NCBI GenBank assembly: GCA_938008415.1
Contig: CALLKI010000071.1
Span: forward strand, 1 to 29,910
Source: an uncultured Luteimonas sp.
GTDB lineage: Bacteria > Pseudomonadota > Gammaproteobacteria > Xanthomonadales > Xanthomonadaceae
Direction: 5' to 3'
Length of the DNA: 29,910 nucleotides
How positions within the stretch are numbered: position 1 is the first letter of the stretch; each line of letters opens with the position of its first letter. The position numbers and the translations under genes were made by a program. The notes under the pieces are model-generated. The model was given only the letters and a program-made list of their open reading frames with translations, did not search any database and was not told the DNA's origin. Shown here piece after piece: positions 7,100-15,857 of this stretch.

Positions 7100-8865
7100 T
7101 ACAGGATCTCCATCATGCTGCCGGAGCGCCCGGCCTGGCTCTCCAGCGGTTCGTTATGCAGGGCGTGCATCAGCGCCCAGGCCAGATCGGCGTGGCCGGT
7201 GATCCGGTTGCGCCCAGCGGTATAGGTCACCTGCCGGCCGCTGGCGGTCACCGTCTTCTGGATCGCGAGCAGCGCCTGGGTGAGATCGGTCCAGCCGGCG
7301 TCGTACTGCAAACGACGGTTCTTGATCACGTCGTAGGCCTTGAGCACCAGGGCGTTTTTCAGTTCGACCGAGTACTGCATGGCCGTCACCGCCGGGAAGA
7401 ACTGCCGCACCAACTGCGCCACGCCGGACCCCATGCCGGTGGCATCAATGCCGATATAGGTGACCCAGTACCGATCGGTGACCTTGCGGATCGCCTCCGC
7501 CTGGGCCGCGAAGTCCATGCCCCGGAACTGGTGCCGCTCCAGCACCCGAAACGGCTCGCCCGGCGTGGTCGGCGCAGCCACCACCACCAGTCCGGCGCTG
7601 TCGCCGGTCTCCGCCGGGTCGTAGCCCACCCACACCGGACGATCGCCGTAAGGCCGCACGGCGAACGGCTTGAAGTCCCCGGCCCAGTCGACCAGGGCGT
7701 CCACCTGGCACGGCTGCAGCATCGCCAGCGGAAATACGCTGGCGCTGTCGTCGATGAACTTGCACAGAAACAGATTCGCGAAATCCTCCGCGCTGTACTC
7801 CAGCCGCAATTCCTCGATGTCGAACAGCGTGCAGCCGGCGCGCTCGGCATCCTCGATGGTGACGATCTGGCGCCAGATGCGGTCCTCGCACAGCCGCCCG
7901 CTGGCCAGCGCCTTGTGGCTCACGTCGATCTCGATCTGCTGCGCCGCAGTACGCCCCTTGTTGAGCCGGGTGCCATCCCAGAACGGACAGGCCTCGTGCG
8001 CCAACGTGCTGGGCGTGCTGAAGTAGGTCTTTCGCCAATGCTTGTGTGTGGCCATCGCGCTGGCCAGCTTGTTGAGCTCGCCGAACCTCGGCACCCAGAA
8101 GAACTCGTCGAAGTAGAAATCGCCGTGGTAGCCCTGCGCGGTTCGGCTGCTGGTACTGACGAAACGGATTTCCGCACCGTTGTCCAGCTTGATCAGGTCA
8201 TCGTTGGCGCGCAGCTCGCGGTCCAGAACCTGGCGCACGAAGTCCTGCATGTAGTTTTTGAAGATGAAGCTCTGGTTCTTGCTGGCCGACAGGAAAATCT
8301 TGTTGTGGCCGGTTTCCAGCGCATCCACCAGCGCCTCGCGGGCGAAGTAGAACGTCGCGCCGATCTGGCGGCTCTTGAGGATGACCCGGGTACGCTGGTT
8401 CTTCTCGCGATACCACGCCCGCTGGTACTCGAAGCAGGCGTCCAGGAACGCATCCTTCAGCCGCTCGATTTCATCATCGCTGAAGGCATTCTTCTTCGGC
8501 GGCTTCTTCGGCCCTGCATTGCGGTTAGCCACCGCGGGGTTCAGGTCCGCTTCGTTGCCCCCGCCCTGGTAGCGCTGGATGCGCGCCTGCCGCTCCAGCT
8601 GCCGGTGCAGCAGGTCGATCTCCTTGAAGTCCCCTCCGCTCTTGCCCTCCTTCAGGATCAACTGCACCAGCCGCGCCTCCAGCGCCCCGCCGATCCGCTC
8701 CACGTTGCCGGCGTCGTCCCACCCGTCCCGGGCTTTCCAGGCATGGACCGTTTTCTCGTTCAGTGCCAGCTCGCGCGCGATCTCGCACACGCGCCATCCC
8801 GTCCAGTACAGGAAACGGGCACGCCGGCGCGGGTCCATGTCGACGTAGGCAGCATTCTCGATCAC
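7099..8865 (-). CDS. P: Terminase large subunit (ATPase-nuclease), P2 gpP family
   Basis: 588 aa, about the length of P2 gpP. It cuts concatemeric or circular DNA at cos and pumps it into the prohead. An N-terminal helix-turn-helix (about 26-49, ending VHAWKARDGW) is followed by the ATPase with a Walker A-like SRQIGAT (165-171) and Walker B YFDE (D253, E254). The C-terminal RNase H-type nuclease has acidic residues D416 (GYDPAETGD), D474 (IGIDATGMG) and D560 (HADLAWAL). It is transcribed divergently from the capsid operon and directly coupled to the portal gene. Confidence 0.96.
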   Translation of the reverse strand: MIENAAYVDMDPRRRARFLYWTGWRVCEIARELALNEKTVHAWKARDGWDDAGNVERIGGALEARLVQLILKEGKSGGDFKEIDLLHRQLERQARIQRYQGGGNEADLNPAVANRNAGPKKPPKKNAFSDDEIERLKDAFLDACFEYQRAWYREKNQRTRVILKSRQIGATFYFAREALVDALETGHNKIFLSASKNQSFIFKNYMQDFVRQVLDRELRANDDLIKLDNGAEIRFVSTSSRTAQGYHGDFYFDEFFWVPRFGELNKLASAMATHKHWRKTYFSTPSTLAHEACPFWDGTRLNKGRTAAQQIEIDVSHKALASGRLCEDRIWRQIVTIEDAERAGCTLFDIEELRLEYSAEDFANLFLCKFIDDSASVFPLAMLQPCQVDALVDWAGDFKPFAVRPYGDRPVWVGYDPAETGDSAGLVVVAAPTTPGEPFRVLERHQFRGMDFAAQAEAIRKVTDRYWVTYIGIDATGMGSGVAQLVRQFFPAVTAMQYSVELKNALVLKAYDVIKNRRLQYDAGWTDLTQALLAIQKTVTASGRQVTYTAGRNRITGHADLAWALMHALHNEPLESQAGRSGSMMEIL

Positions 8866-9016
8866 GGCAGCCAGCCTGCGTGATGCGGCTCAACCTCCGA
8901 AGTTCTCCACGGCGTAAATCGTCCAGCTACACCGCGCCCGCGTTGCCGCCGGCTGCCGGCCTGCCCACCCTGCTGAACCGAGATAGCGCCGCAGGCGCGT
9001 TGGGAACGAGGCCAGC
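8866..9016. promoter_or_regulatory. Divergent late promoter region between terminase and scaffold genes
   Basis: This 151-base gap separates the leftward packaging operon from the rightward head-tail operon. In P2 the matching gap holds two Ogr-activated late promoters. No clear TGT-N12-ACA Ogr dyad or good -10/-35 pair could be picked out by eye, so only the position supports the call. Confidence 0.5.
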
Positions 9017-9820
9017 ATGAGCAAGAAGTACCGCAGCAAGTGGTTCCGCGTCGCGGTCGAAGGCGCCACGATCGACGGGCGCAGCATCGACCGCAAGTGG
9101 ATCGAGGAAGCCGCTGCCAACTATGACCGCAACACCTATGGCGCGCGCGTGTGGATCGAGCACCTGCGCAGTCTGACTGCGGACGACAGCAGCCTGTTCC
9201 CGGCCGTTGGCGACGTGCTGGCGCTGAAGGCCGAGGAGGTGTCCATCGGCGGCGAGAAGAAGCTGGCCCTGTACGCGCAGATCGAACCCACCGAAAAGCT
9301 GGTGGAGATCGTCAACACCCGCAAGCAGAAGATCTACACCAGCGTGGAGATCACGCCGAAGTTCGCCGACACCGGCCAGGCCTACCTGACCGGCCTGGGC
9401 GTCACCGACAGCCCGGCCAGCCTCGGCACCGAGGCGCTGGTATTCAGCGCCGTGCGCCGGCAGCGCGGCGGCTGTGTCTACAGCCCCGGCGAGGAGACGC
9501 TGATCGAGTTCGAGGAAACGGACACGCCCTCGAGGCTGGATGCCCTGTTCGCCAGGCTGGAGACCCTGCTGGGCGGCAAGCCGGCACGTCCGCATGACCC
9601 GGGCCAGGAACATCTGCCCGCCCTGGTGCGCGAGTTCGCCGAGACCGCGCGCAGCGATGTCGCGGAACTGCGCGCCGCCCTGGACCGGAACGCCACCGCC
9701 CTGGCGGAGCTGCGCGCCGACGTCACCGCCCTGCGCGACCAGTTGTCCGCCACGTCGGACGGCAGCCCCCCACGTCCGGTCGTCGCCGGCGCCCACAACA
9801 TCGCCCTCACCGAATTCTGA
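9017..9820 (+). CDS. O: Capsid scaffolding protein and maturation protease, P2 gpO family
   Basis: 267 aa. It scaffolds prohead assembly, cleaves the capsid and portal proteins and then degrades itself. The serine-protease triad matches P2 gpO (D19, H48, S107): here D20 (ATIDGRS), H49 (WIEHLRS) and S109 (IYTSVEI). The C-terminal part (about 170-260) is helical and charged, as expected of the scaffold domain. It is the first gene of the rightward late operon, 14 bases before the capsid gene. Confidence 0.96.
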   Translation: MSKKYRSKWFRVAVEGATIDGRSIDRKWIEEAAANYDRNTYGARVWIEHLRSLTADDSSLFPAVGDVLALKAEEVSIGGEKKLALYAQIEPTEKLVEIVNTRKQKIYTSVEITPKFADTGQAYLTGLGVTDSPASLGTEALVFSAVRRQRGGCVYSPGEETLIEFEETDTPSRLDALFARLETLLGGKPARPHDPGQEHLPALVREFAETARSDVAELRAALDRNATALAELRADVTALRDQLSATSDGSPPRPVVAGAHNIALTEF

Positions 9821-9834
9821 GATCCGGAGCCCCC

Positions 9835-10848
9835 ATGCGCACTGCCACCCGAACCCAATTCGACGCCTATCTGTCGCGGATCGCGCAGCTCAACGGCGTG
9901 TCCGATGCCACCCGCATCTTCAGCGCCAGCCCCAGCGTCCAGCAGACGCTGGAGACGAAGATGCAGGAGTCCAGCGAATTCCTGCGCCAGATCAACATGA
10001 TCGGCGTGCGCGACCTGGCGGGCCAGAAAGTGGGCCTCACCATCACCAGCACCATTGCCAGCCGCACCGACACCAGCGGCAGCGGCGTGCGCAGCCCCAT
10101 CAATGTGGCCGACACCGACGCCCGGGGCTACGAGTGCAAGCAGACCAATTTCGACACCGGCATCCCCTATGCCCTGCTGGACGCCTGGGCGAAGTTCCCG
10201 GACTTCCAGACGCGCCTGAGCAACGCGATCCTGCGCCAGCAGGCGCTGGACCGGATCATGATCGGCTTCAACGGCGTCAGCGCCGCGGCCACCACGGACC
10301 GGGCCACGCATCCGCTGCTGCAGGACGTGAACATCGGCTGGCTGCAGCACTACCGCAACGACGCCCCGGCCCGCGTGCTGGACGAAGGCGCCACCAGCGG
10401 CGTGGTCAAGGTGGGCGGCACCAGCCCGGACTACGCCAACCTCGACGCGCTGGTCATGGATGCCGTCAACAGCCTGATCGAACCCTGGTACCAGGACGAC
10501 ACCCGGCTGGTGGCGATCGTCGGCCGCGACCTGCTCAACGACAAGTACTTCCAGATCGTCAACCGCAACCTGGACCCGACCGAGCAGCTGGCCGCCGACA
10601 TCATCACCAGCCGCAAGCAACTGGGCGGCCTGCCGGCGGTGCGCGTGCCGTACTTCCCCACCGGCACCATCCTGATCACGGCCCTGTCCAACCTCTCGCT
10701 GTACTGGCAGGAGGACGGCCGCCGCCGCTACATCCGCGACGAGCCGGAGAAGAACCGCATCGCCAACTACGAATCGTCCAACGACGCCTACGTCGTCGAG
10801 GACTACGGCTTCGGCTGCCTGATCGAGAACATCCAGCTCGGCGACTGA
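9835..10848 (+). CDS. N: Major capsid protein, P2 gpN family
   Basis: 337 aa, slightly shorter than P2 gpN. It forms the icosahedral shell, with an HK97-type fold in this family. Recognisable family stretches include MRTATRTQFDAYL at the start, NLDPTEQLAADIITS near 245-260 and the late VPYFPTGTILITALSNLSLY. The N-terminal ~30 residues are probably removed by gpO, as in P2. A GGAG ribosome site lies just upstream, and 11 bases separate it from the terminase small subunit gene. Confidence 0.96.
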   Translation: MRTATRTQFDAYLSRIAQLNGVSDATRIFSASPSVQQTLETKMQESSEFLRQINMIGVRDLAGQKVGLTITSTIASRTDTSGSGVRSPINVADTDARGYECKQTNFDTGIPYALLDAWAKFPDFQTRLSNAILRQQALDRIMIGFNGVSAAATTDRATHPLLQDVNIGWLQHYRNDAPARVLDEGATSGVVKVGGTSPDYANLDALVMDAVNSLIEPWYQDDTRLVAIVGRDLLNDKYFQIVNRNLDPTEQLAADIITSRKQLGGLPAVRVPYFPTGTILITALSNLSLYWQEDGRRRYIRDEPEKNRIANYESSNDAYVVEDYGFGCLIENIQLGD

Positions 10849-10859
10849 CGGAGGCCCGG

Positions 10860-11717
10860 ATGAGCATTGCCCGACGCAGTTTCGAGGCCAAAGCGGCCGC
10901 CCACCGGCGCGCGCGCGCCGCCGCCGAGGCCGAGGTCGCGCGCAAGGCCGCCGCAGCGGCCGAGCCCGCCCGCGTCCAGCCCGCGATCGCCACGGCGGTC
11001 ATGCCGGCGCCGGTGCAGACCCCGGCCCAGCGCACCCGGGTACGCAAGCAGACCACGGTGGAGCAGGCCGATGGCAGCGCCCTGCGAGGCGACCTCACCC
11101 AGTACGAACAGCACCTGGCCAAGCTCCAGCAGGACCGGCTGCGGCTCAAGCAAGTGCAGTCCAAGGCCGCCAAGTCCCAGATCAAGCGCGAGCTGGTGGC
11201 CGAATACGACGCCTACCTGGACGGCGTGCTGGCCGCCGACACCGGCTCCCCCGACGAAGTGCTGACCACCTTGCTGGTGTGGAACATCGACGCCGGCCGG
11301 TTCGAGCGCGCCCTGGAGCTGGCCGCCTATGCCTTCCGCCACGGCCTGGAAACCGCCGACCGCTTCAGGCGCACCCTCGGCACCCTGGTGGCCGAGGAAA
11401 TCGCCGAGGCCGCGCTGGACGCCCTGGCCGCCGGCGACGCCGTCGACCGCGTGCCCGTGGACGTGCTGGCCCGCACCGCCGAACTGGTGACCGGCCAGGA
11501 CATGCCCGACGAAGTGCGCGCCAAGCTCTTCCTCGCCCTGGGCCGCAGCGTGCTGGCGGATACCGGGGACGCCGGGGACGCGCCCGGCGCCGAATCGCTG
11601 TCCCATGCCGTGGACTGGCTGCAACAGGCCATCGCCCTGCACGCCGGATGCGGCGGCAAGAAGGATCTGGAGCGCGCCCAGCGCCTCCTGAAGAAACAGG
11701 CCGGCCCTGCCGGCTGA
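10860..11717 (+). CDS. M: Terminase small subunit (endonuclease), P2 gpM family
   Basis: 285 aa from ATG 10860, preceded by GGAGG. The open frame extends far upstream, but that part lies inside the capsid and scaffold genes. The first ~80 residues are Ala/Arg/Glu-rich and low complexity. The gpM core follows with LLVWNIDAGRFERALELA (about 138-155) and the C-terminal SHAVDWLQQAIALH. With gpP it recognises and cuts cos. It sits between N and L as in P2 and is somewhat longer than P2 gpM because of the Ala-rich N-terminus. Confidence 0.93.
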   Translation: MSIARRSFEAKAAAHRRARAAAEAEVARKAAAAAEPARVQPAIATAVMPAPVQTPAQRTRVRKQTTVEQADGSALRGDLTQYEQHLAKLQQDRLRLKQVQSKAAKSQIKRELVAEYDAYLDGVLAADTGSPDEVLTTLLVWNIDAGRFERALELAAYAFRHGLETADRFRRTLGTLVAEEIAEAALDALAAGDAVDRVPVDVLARTAELVTGQDMPDEVRAKLFLALGRSVLADTGDAGDAPGAESLSHAVDWLQQAIALHAGCGGKKDLERAQRLLKKQAGPAG

Positions 11718-11813
11718 CCAGGCGTCCCCGCGCACCCGCCGGCTCCGGGCATCACGCGGCCTCTCTCCCCGCGTGCGCTGCCCGGACCACCGGCGACCTG
11801 AACAGGAACCACC

Positions 11814-12275
11814 ATGTCCGGCTTCATCGCCACCGCCCCGTCCACTGCGTCCGGCCTCGCCAACGACGGCTGGTGGCCCGACGTGTCCGTGCAGGCCGTG
11901 CGCGACGAGCTGCGCCTGGACGGCACCGTGACCGAAGCCCGCCTCGAGGCCGCCCTGCTGGCCGCGGTGATGACCGTGAACGACGAACTGGCCGCCTGGC
12001 GCGCCGCCCGGGAAGCGGAAGGCCACGCCACCCTGGCCGACGTGCCCGCCCCGCAGATCGGCGGCGTGTCGCGCCTGGTGCGGCTGTACCTGCGTGCCAC
12101 CGCATGCTGCGCCGCGGCCGACATCGCCGAACAGTACCGCAGCTTCGATGCGACCAGCGCCGGCAACCAGCGCGCCGACGACCTGACCCCCTCGATCGAC
12201 GAACTGCGCCGCAACCAGCGCTGGGCGATCCGCGACCTGCTCGGCGCCGGCCGCGTCACCGTGGACCTGATCTGA
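11814..12275 (+). CDS. L: Head completion protein, P2 gpL family
   Basis: 153 aa. It stabilises the filled head and joins it to the connector. Family features include the early WWPDVSVQAVRDELRLDGTVT, the central YLRATACCAAADIAEQYRSFDAT and the C-terminal RRNQRWAIRDLLG. A 96-base GC-rich gap with no visible gene separates it from M. Its TGA overlaps the ATG of the next gene. Confidence 0.92.
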   Translation: MSGFIATAPSTASGLANDGWWPDVSVQAVRDELRLDGTVTEARLEAALLAAVMTVNDELAAWRAAREAEGHATLADVPAPQIGGVSRLVRLYLRATACCAAADIAEQYRSFDATSAGNQRADDLTPSIDELRRNQRWAIRDLLGAGRVTVDLI

Positions 12276-12487
12276 TGCGCGTCGCCGCACGCCAGCACGA
12301 CACCCTCGACGCCCTGTGCTGGCGCCACCTGGGCCGCACCGCCGGCGTCGTCGAACAGGCACTGGACCTCAACCCCGGCCTGGCCGCGCTCGGCCCGGTC
12401 CTGCCCATCGGCACCGTGGTCGTCCTACCGGACACCCCCCCTGCCACCGAGCCCCACGTCCAACGTCTTGTACAGCTCTGGGACTGA
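12275..12487 (+). CDS. X: Tail protein X, P2 gpX family
   Basis: 70 aa, the usual size. It begins MRVAARQHDTLDALCWRH and has the gpX pattern of an N-terminal DTLD.LCWRH motif, central LNPGLA and VLPDTP. It resembles LysM-like peptidoglycan-binding modules. In P2 it is needed for tail assembly. The start overlaps the gpL stop. Confidence 0.93.
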   Translation: MRVAARQHDTLDALCWRHLGRTAGVVEQALDLNPGLAALGPVLPIGTVVVLPDTPPATEPHVQRLVQLWD

Positions 12488-12490
12488 CCC

Positions 12491-12820
12491 ATGGACACCC
12501 CACGCGACCCCACCAGCATCAGCCTGCTGACCTACGCCTGGGTCATTGCGCTGTCGTCATTCGGCGGCCTGGCCAGCTTCCTGGGCAAGTACCGCCGCGG
12601 CGAAGTGCGCGCGATCAACATCACCGAGCTTGTCGGCGAACTGGTGATCAGCGCGTTCGCCGGCATCATCACCTACTACCTGTGCACGTGGTCGCAGCTG
12701 GATCCGATGCTGACCGCCGCCCTGGTCGGCATCTGCGGGCATATGGGCAGTCGCGCAGTCCTGCTGGCCGAGCAGCGCCTGCGCCGCATCGTTGACCGGA
12801 TGGGGCCGCCGGATGCTTGA
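12491..12820 (+). CDS. Holin (LydA/phage holin family)
   Basis: 109 aa with three hydrophobic segments (about 15-33, 47-67 and 72-93) and a basic C-terminal tail, as in class I holins. It would form the timed pores in the inner membrane that release the endolysin. It starts the lysis cassette three bases after gpX, and its 3' end overlaps the endolysin start. The family call rests on layout, topology and the segment EVRAINITELVGELVISAFAG. Confidence 0.85.
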   Translation: MDTPRDPTSISLLTYAWVIALSSFGGLASFLGKYRRGEVRAINITELVGELVISAFAGIITYYLCTWSQLDPMLTAALVGICGHMGSRAVLLAEQRLRRIVDRMGPPDA

Positions 12821-13448
12821 CCCGGCCACCTTGTCCCGCGTGATGGGATGTCCGATGCGCCGCGCCGCCCACTGGGCCACCCCTCTTGCCCGTGCCATGG
12901 CCCGCCACGGCATCACCACCGCCCGCCGCGCCGCGCACTTCCTTGCCCAGATCGGACACGAGAGCGCCAGCCTCTCGCGCCTCGAGGAAAACCTCGACTA
13001 CAGCGCCGCTCGTCTGCGCGAGGTCTTTCCATCCCGGTTCGACGCCACCACGGCCCGCGCCTACGCCCGCCAGCCCGAACGCATCGCCAACCGCGTCTAC
13101 GCCAACCGCATGGGCAATGGCGACGAAGCCAGCGGCGACGGCTGGACCTACCGCGGCCGCGGACCGATCCAACTCACCGGCCGCGCCAACTACCGCCGCA
13201 TGGCCCGGATCACCGGCCTGCCCCTGGAGGCCCAACCAGCGCTGGCCGCCGAGATCGACGCGGGCGCACTCATCGCCGCGGCGTGGTGGCAGGACGCGGG
13301 ACTGAACACGCTGGCCGACACGGGCGACATCCTCGATGTCAGCCGCCGGGTGAACCTGGGCACCACCCGGACCCACCGCATGCCCAATGGACTGTCGGAC
13401 CGGATCACCCGCACCCGCCGCGCCCTGGCACTGCTGGAGGCCGCCTGA
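12813..13448 (+). CDS. Endolysin, glycoside hydrolase family 19 (chitinase-like)
   Basis: 211 aa from ATG 12813, which overlaps the holin stop. An in-frame ATG at 12792 lies deeper in the holin gene and is less likely. It cleaves the glycan strands of peptidoglycan. GH19 motifs are clear: FLAQIGHESASL with catalytic E50, the EENLDY stretch and YRGRGPIQLTGRANY in the middle. There is no signal peptide, so export depends on the holin. P2 has an unrelated lysozyme (gpK) at this position. Confidence 0.92.
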   Translation: MLDPATLSRVMGCPMRRAAHWATPLARAMARHGITTARRAAHFLAQIGHESASLSRLEENLDYSAARLREVFPSRFDATTARAYARQPERIANRVYANRMGNGDEASGDGWTYRGRGPIQLTGRANYRRMARITGLPLEAQPALAAEIDAGALIAAAWWQDAGLNTLADTGDILDVSRRVNLGTTRTHRMPNGLSDRITRTRRALALLEAA

Positions 13449-14008
13449 TGCCGTCGCTGCGCCTGCTCTCCTCGATGGCCCTGGTGGCGGTACTGGCCCT
13501 GGCCGCCGCCGGTGGCTGGTGGCAGGCGCGCCGTCTGGCCGCCGCGCAGGCGGCCGTCTCCCAGGCCGCCGCTGAACGTGCGGCCCTGCATGCCACGCTG
13601 GCGCGCCTGCGGGCCGAGCTCGACGCCGCCCGCGACACGCCCACCCTCATCACCCGTTACGTCGACCGCGTGCAGCACGTCCAGGCTGCCGCCCACGCCA
13701 TCCGCCAGGAGATCCCTGCCCATGTCACGCCTGCTGCCGATGCTGCCTGCCCTGTGCCTGCTGGCTTCGTGCGCATCCACGACGCCGCGGCCGCCGGCCT
13801 GCCCGCCCCGGATCCCGCCGCCGGAGATCCTGATGCGCCCGCCCCCGGCCTTGCGCTCTCTACCGTCGCCGACACCGTCGCCGACAACTACGCCACCTGC
13901 CACGCCATCACCGAGCAACTGACCGCGCTGCAAGACTGGGCGCGGCGCCAGGCCGCGACCGAGCAGCAGCCGGGAACTGCGGCTGCCGATGCCATGGTGA
14001 CCCGATGA
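13448..14008 (+). CDS. Inner-membrane spanin (Rz / P2 LysB-like)
   Basis: 186 aa, start in an ATGA-type overlap with the endolysin stop. The N-terminus has one membrane segment (about 6-23), then a coiled coil (about 30-85) rich in Ala, Glu and Arg, then a Pro/Ala-rich region. This is the design of the i-spanin that joins an outer-membrane partner to fuse the membranes at lysis. The partner gene is nested in another frame within it (13722-13922). The conserved C-terminal segment with NYATCHAITEQL matches Rz-like proteins of P2-type phages. Confidence 0.85.
   Translation: MPSLRLLSSMALVAVLALAAAGGWWQARRLAAAQAAVSQAAAERAALHATLARLRAELDAARDTPTLITRYVDRVQHVQAAAHAIRQEIPAHVTPAADAACPVPAGFVRIHDAAAAGLPAPDPAAGDPDAPAPGLALSTVADTVADNYATCHAITEQLTALQDWARRQAATEQQPGTAAADAMVTR
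13722..13922 (+). CDS. Outer-membrane spanin lipoprotein (Rz1 / P2 LysC-like), nested in Rz
   Basis: 66 aa in the +1 frame relative to the spanin gene that encloses it. It begins MSRLLPMLPALCLLASC, a short basic start, a hydrophobic stretch and the lipobox LASC with lipidated C17. The mature part is very rich in proline (PPACPPRIPPPE), the hallmark of Rz1. It would be anchored in the outer membrane and pair with the enclosing Rz. Full nesting is a known arrangement of Rz/Rz1 pairs. Easily missed because both frames are open. Confidence 0.87.
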   Translation: MSRLLPMLPALCLLASCASTTPRPPACPPRIPPPEILMRPPPALRSLPSPTPSPTTTPPATPSPSN

Positions 14009-14418
14009 TCAAGCCCGCAGCGCTGCGCGCCGCGCTCACCGCCGCCCTGCCCGACCTGGCCCGCGACCCGGACCGGCTGCTGGTCTTCATCGACGCCGGC
14101 AGCGTCGTCTCCACCCACGCCGAGGGGCGCAGCTTCGAATACCGCTACACCCTCAACATGATCATCACCGACTTCACCGGCGACCCGGACGCGGTGATGA
14201 TCCCGCTGCTGGACTGGGTGCGCGAGCACCAGCCGGAACTGATGGCCAACTGGACCCACCACGAGCGGATCACGTTCGAGGTCGACGTGCTGGCCAACGA
14301 CGCCGTGGATCTGTCGATCGCCCTGCCCCTGACCGAACGCGTGGGCGTGCATACCGACGCCGAAGGCGGCACCACCATCGAACACTACCCCGAGCCGCCG
14401 CGCTGGCCGGCCCCATGA
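14005..14418 (+). CDS. R: Tail completion protein, P2 gpR family
   Basis: 137 aa. It begins MIKPAALRAALTAALPDL and carries the family's DPDRLLVFIDAG and YTLNMIITDFTGDPDAVMIPLLDW segments. In P2, gpR and gpS finish the tail end that meets the head. Overlaps the upstream spanin stop and the downstream gpS start by four bases each. Confidence 0.93.
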   Translation: MIKPAALRAALTAALPDLARDPDRLLVFIDAGSVVSTHAEGRSFEYRYTLNMIITDFTGDPDAVMIPLLDWVREHQPELMANWTHHERITFEVDVLANDAVDLSIALPLTERVGVHTDAEGGTTIEHYPEPPRWPAP

Positions 14419-14876
14419 TGAGCGAGCTGGACGCACTGGAAACCTGGGCGGCACCGCTGCTGGCGCGGCTGCAGCCGGCCCAGCGCACCCACCTGGCCCG
14501 CGCCATCGGCACTGCCCTGCGGCGTAGCCAGGGCCAGCGCATCGCCCGCCAGCGCAACCCGGACGGCAGCCCCTACGCCCCGCGTCGCACACGTGCACGC
14601 GTGCGCGACAAGGCCGGCCGCATCCGCCGCGCCCGGGCGATGTTCGCCGGCCTGCGCAAGGCCCGGCATTTCATCGTCCGGGCAGGCCCGGACAGCGTCG
14701 CTGTGGGGTTCATCGGCCGCACCGCCCGTATCGCCCGCGTCCACCAGGAGGGGCTGGTCGATGCCGTGGCCCCAGGGGGCCCGCGCGTACGCTACCCGCG
14801 GCGCGTCCTGCTGGGGTTCACCGACGCCGACCGTGACCGGATCCGACACCTGCTGATCGAGCACCTGGGCGCATGA
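14415..14876 (+). CDS. S: Tail completion / virion morphogenesis protein, P2 gpS family
   Basis: 153 aa, close to P2 gpS. Recognisable stretches are RAIGTALRRSQGQRIARQRNPDGSPY early, IRRARAMFAGLRKARHF in the middle and the late YPRRVLLGFTDADRDRI. It acts with gpR in tail completion. In P2 the next genes are V and W, but here J follows directly. Confidence 0.94.
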   Translation: MMSELDALETWAAPLLARLQPAQRTHLARAIGTALRRSQGQRIARQRNPDGSPYAPRRTRARVRDKAGRIRRARAMFAGLRKARHFIVRAGPDSVAVGFIGRTARIARVHQEGLVDAVAPGGPRVRYPRRVLLGFTDADRDRIRHLLIEHLGA

Positions 14877-14960
14877 TCCCGCACGGCATGTACGGCGCCC
14901 GGTTGTACCGCCCCGGCTTACCGCATGGCATGGATGCGCGATCCCGATTCCGGGGCGACC

Positions 14961-15857
14961 ATGCCAGCCATGTCCTTCACCGCGGTCGACCTCTCGCGCC
15001 TGCCCGTCCCGGACATCATCGAGCAGCTCGACTACGAAACGCTGCTCGCCGATGCGCTGGCCCAACTGCGCGCCCTCGACCCGACCTTCGACGCCCTGGT
15101 CGAATCCGATCCCGCCTACAAGATCCTGCAAGTTGCGGTGTACCGCGAACTGCTGCTGCGGCAGGACTTCAACGAACGCCTGAAGGGCACCATGCTGGCC
15201 TACGCCACCGGCGCGGCCCTGGACCACCTGGGCGCGCTGATGGGCGTGCAACGGCTCGTCCTGGACCCGGGCGATCCAGGCAACGGCATCCCCGAAACGC
15301 TCGAATCGGACACCGACTTCCGCCGCCGGATCCAACTGGCGCCGGAGGGATTCAGCGTCGCCGGCCCCGAGGGCGCATACGTCTACCACGCACTGGCGGC
15401 CCATCCGGACGTGCTCGATGCCAGCGCCACCAGCCCCTCCCCCGGCGAGGTGGTGGTCACCGTGCTGTCGCGGCATGGTGACGGCAGCGCATCTTCGTCC
15501 CTGCTCGATGCCGTATCGGCGTCGCTGTCCAGCGACGACGTGCGCCCCATGACCGACCACGTGACCGTGCAGGGGGCGACCATCGTCCCCTACGCGATCG
15601 CCGCCACCCTCTACACCTACGCCGGCCCGGATCCGGCCGTGGTGCTCGCCACTGCCCAACGCCGGCTGCAGGACTACGTGTCGCAGTCCCATCGGCTGGG
15701 CCGCGACGTCGCCCTCTCCGGCATTTTGGCCGCCCTGCATGCCGAAGGTGTCCAGCGCGTGGCCCTGTCTGCTCCCACCGCCGACATCGTTGTCGACCGC
15801 ACCCAGGCGGCCTGGTGCGCCAGCATCGACATCGCGCATGGAGGCGTCGATGAGTAG
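14961..15857 (+). CDS. J: Baseplate wedge protein, P2 gpJ family
   Basis: About 298 aa. Start chosen at ATG 14961, which has GGGG six bases upstream. ATG 14970 (MSFTAVDL) and 14925 are possible alternatives. The N-terminus FTAVDLSRLPVPDIIEQLDYE matches P2 gpJ, as do AYATGAALDHLGALMGVQRLV (about 75-95) and VSQSHRLGRDVALSGILAALH near the C-terminus. It forms the baseplate arm to which the tail fibre network attaches. The stop overlaps the start of I. Confidence 0.92.
   Translation: MPAMSFTAVDLSRLPVPDIIEQLDYETLLADALAQLRALDPTFDALVESDPAYKILQVAVYRELLLRQDFNERLKGTMLAYATGAALDHLGALMGVQRLVLDPGDPGNGIPETLESDTDFRRRIQLAPEGFSVAGPEGAYVYHALAAHPDVLDASATSPSPGEVVVTVLSRHGDGSASSSLLDAVSASLSSDDVRPMTDHVTVQGATIVPYAIAATLYTYAGPDPAVVLATAQRRLQDYVSQSHRLGRDVALSGILAALHAEGVQRVALSAPTADIVVDRTQAAWCASIDIAHGGVDE

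Noticed and set aside
7156..8883. 575-aa plus-strand open frame opposite the terminase
   Set aside because: It is the complement of a terminase gene with all its motifs. The translation is compositionally biased and has no ribosome site.
12792..13448. Longer 218-aa start for the endolysin at 12792
   Set aside because: It would overlap the holin by 29 bases. ATG 12813 overlaps the stop closely, as the other lysis genes do.
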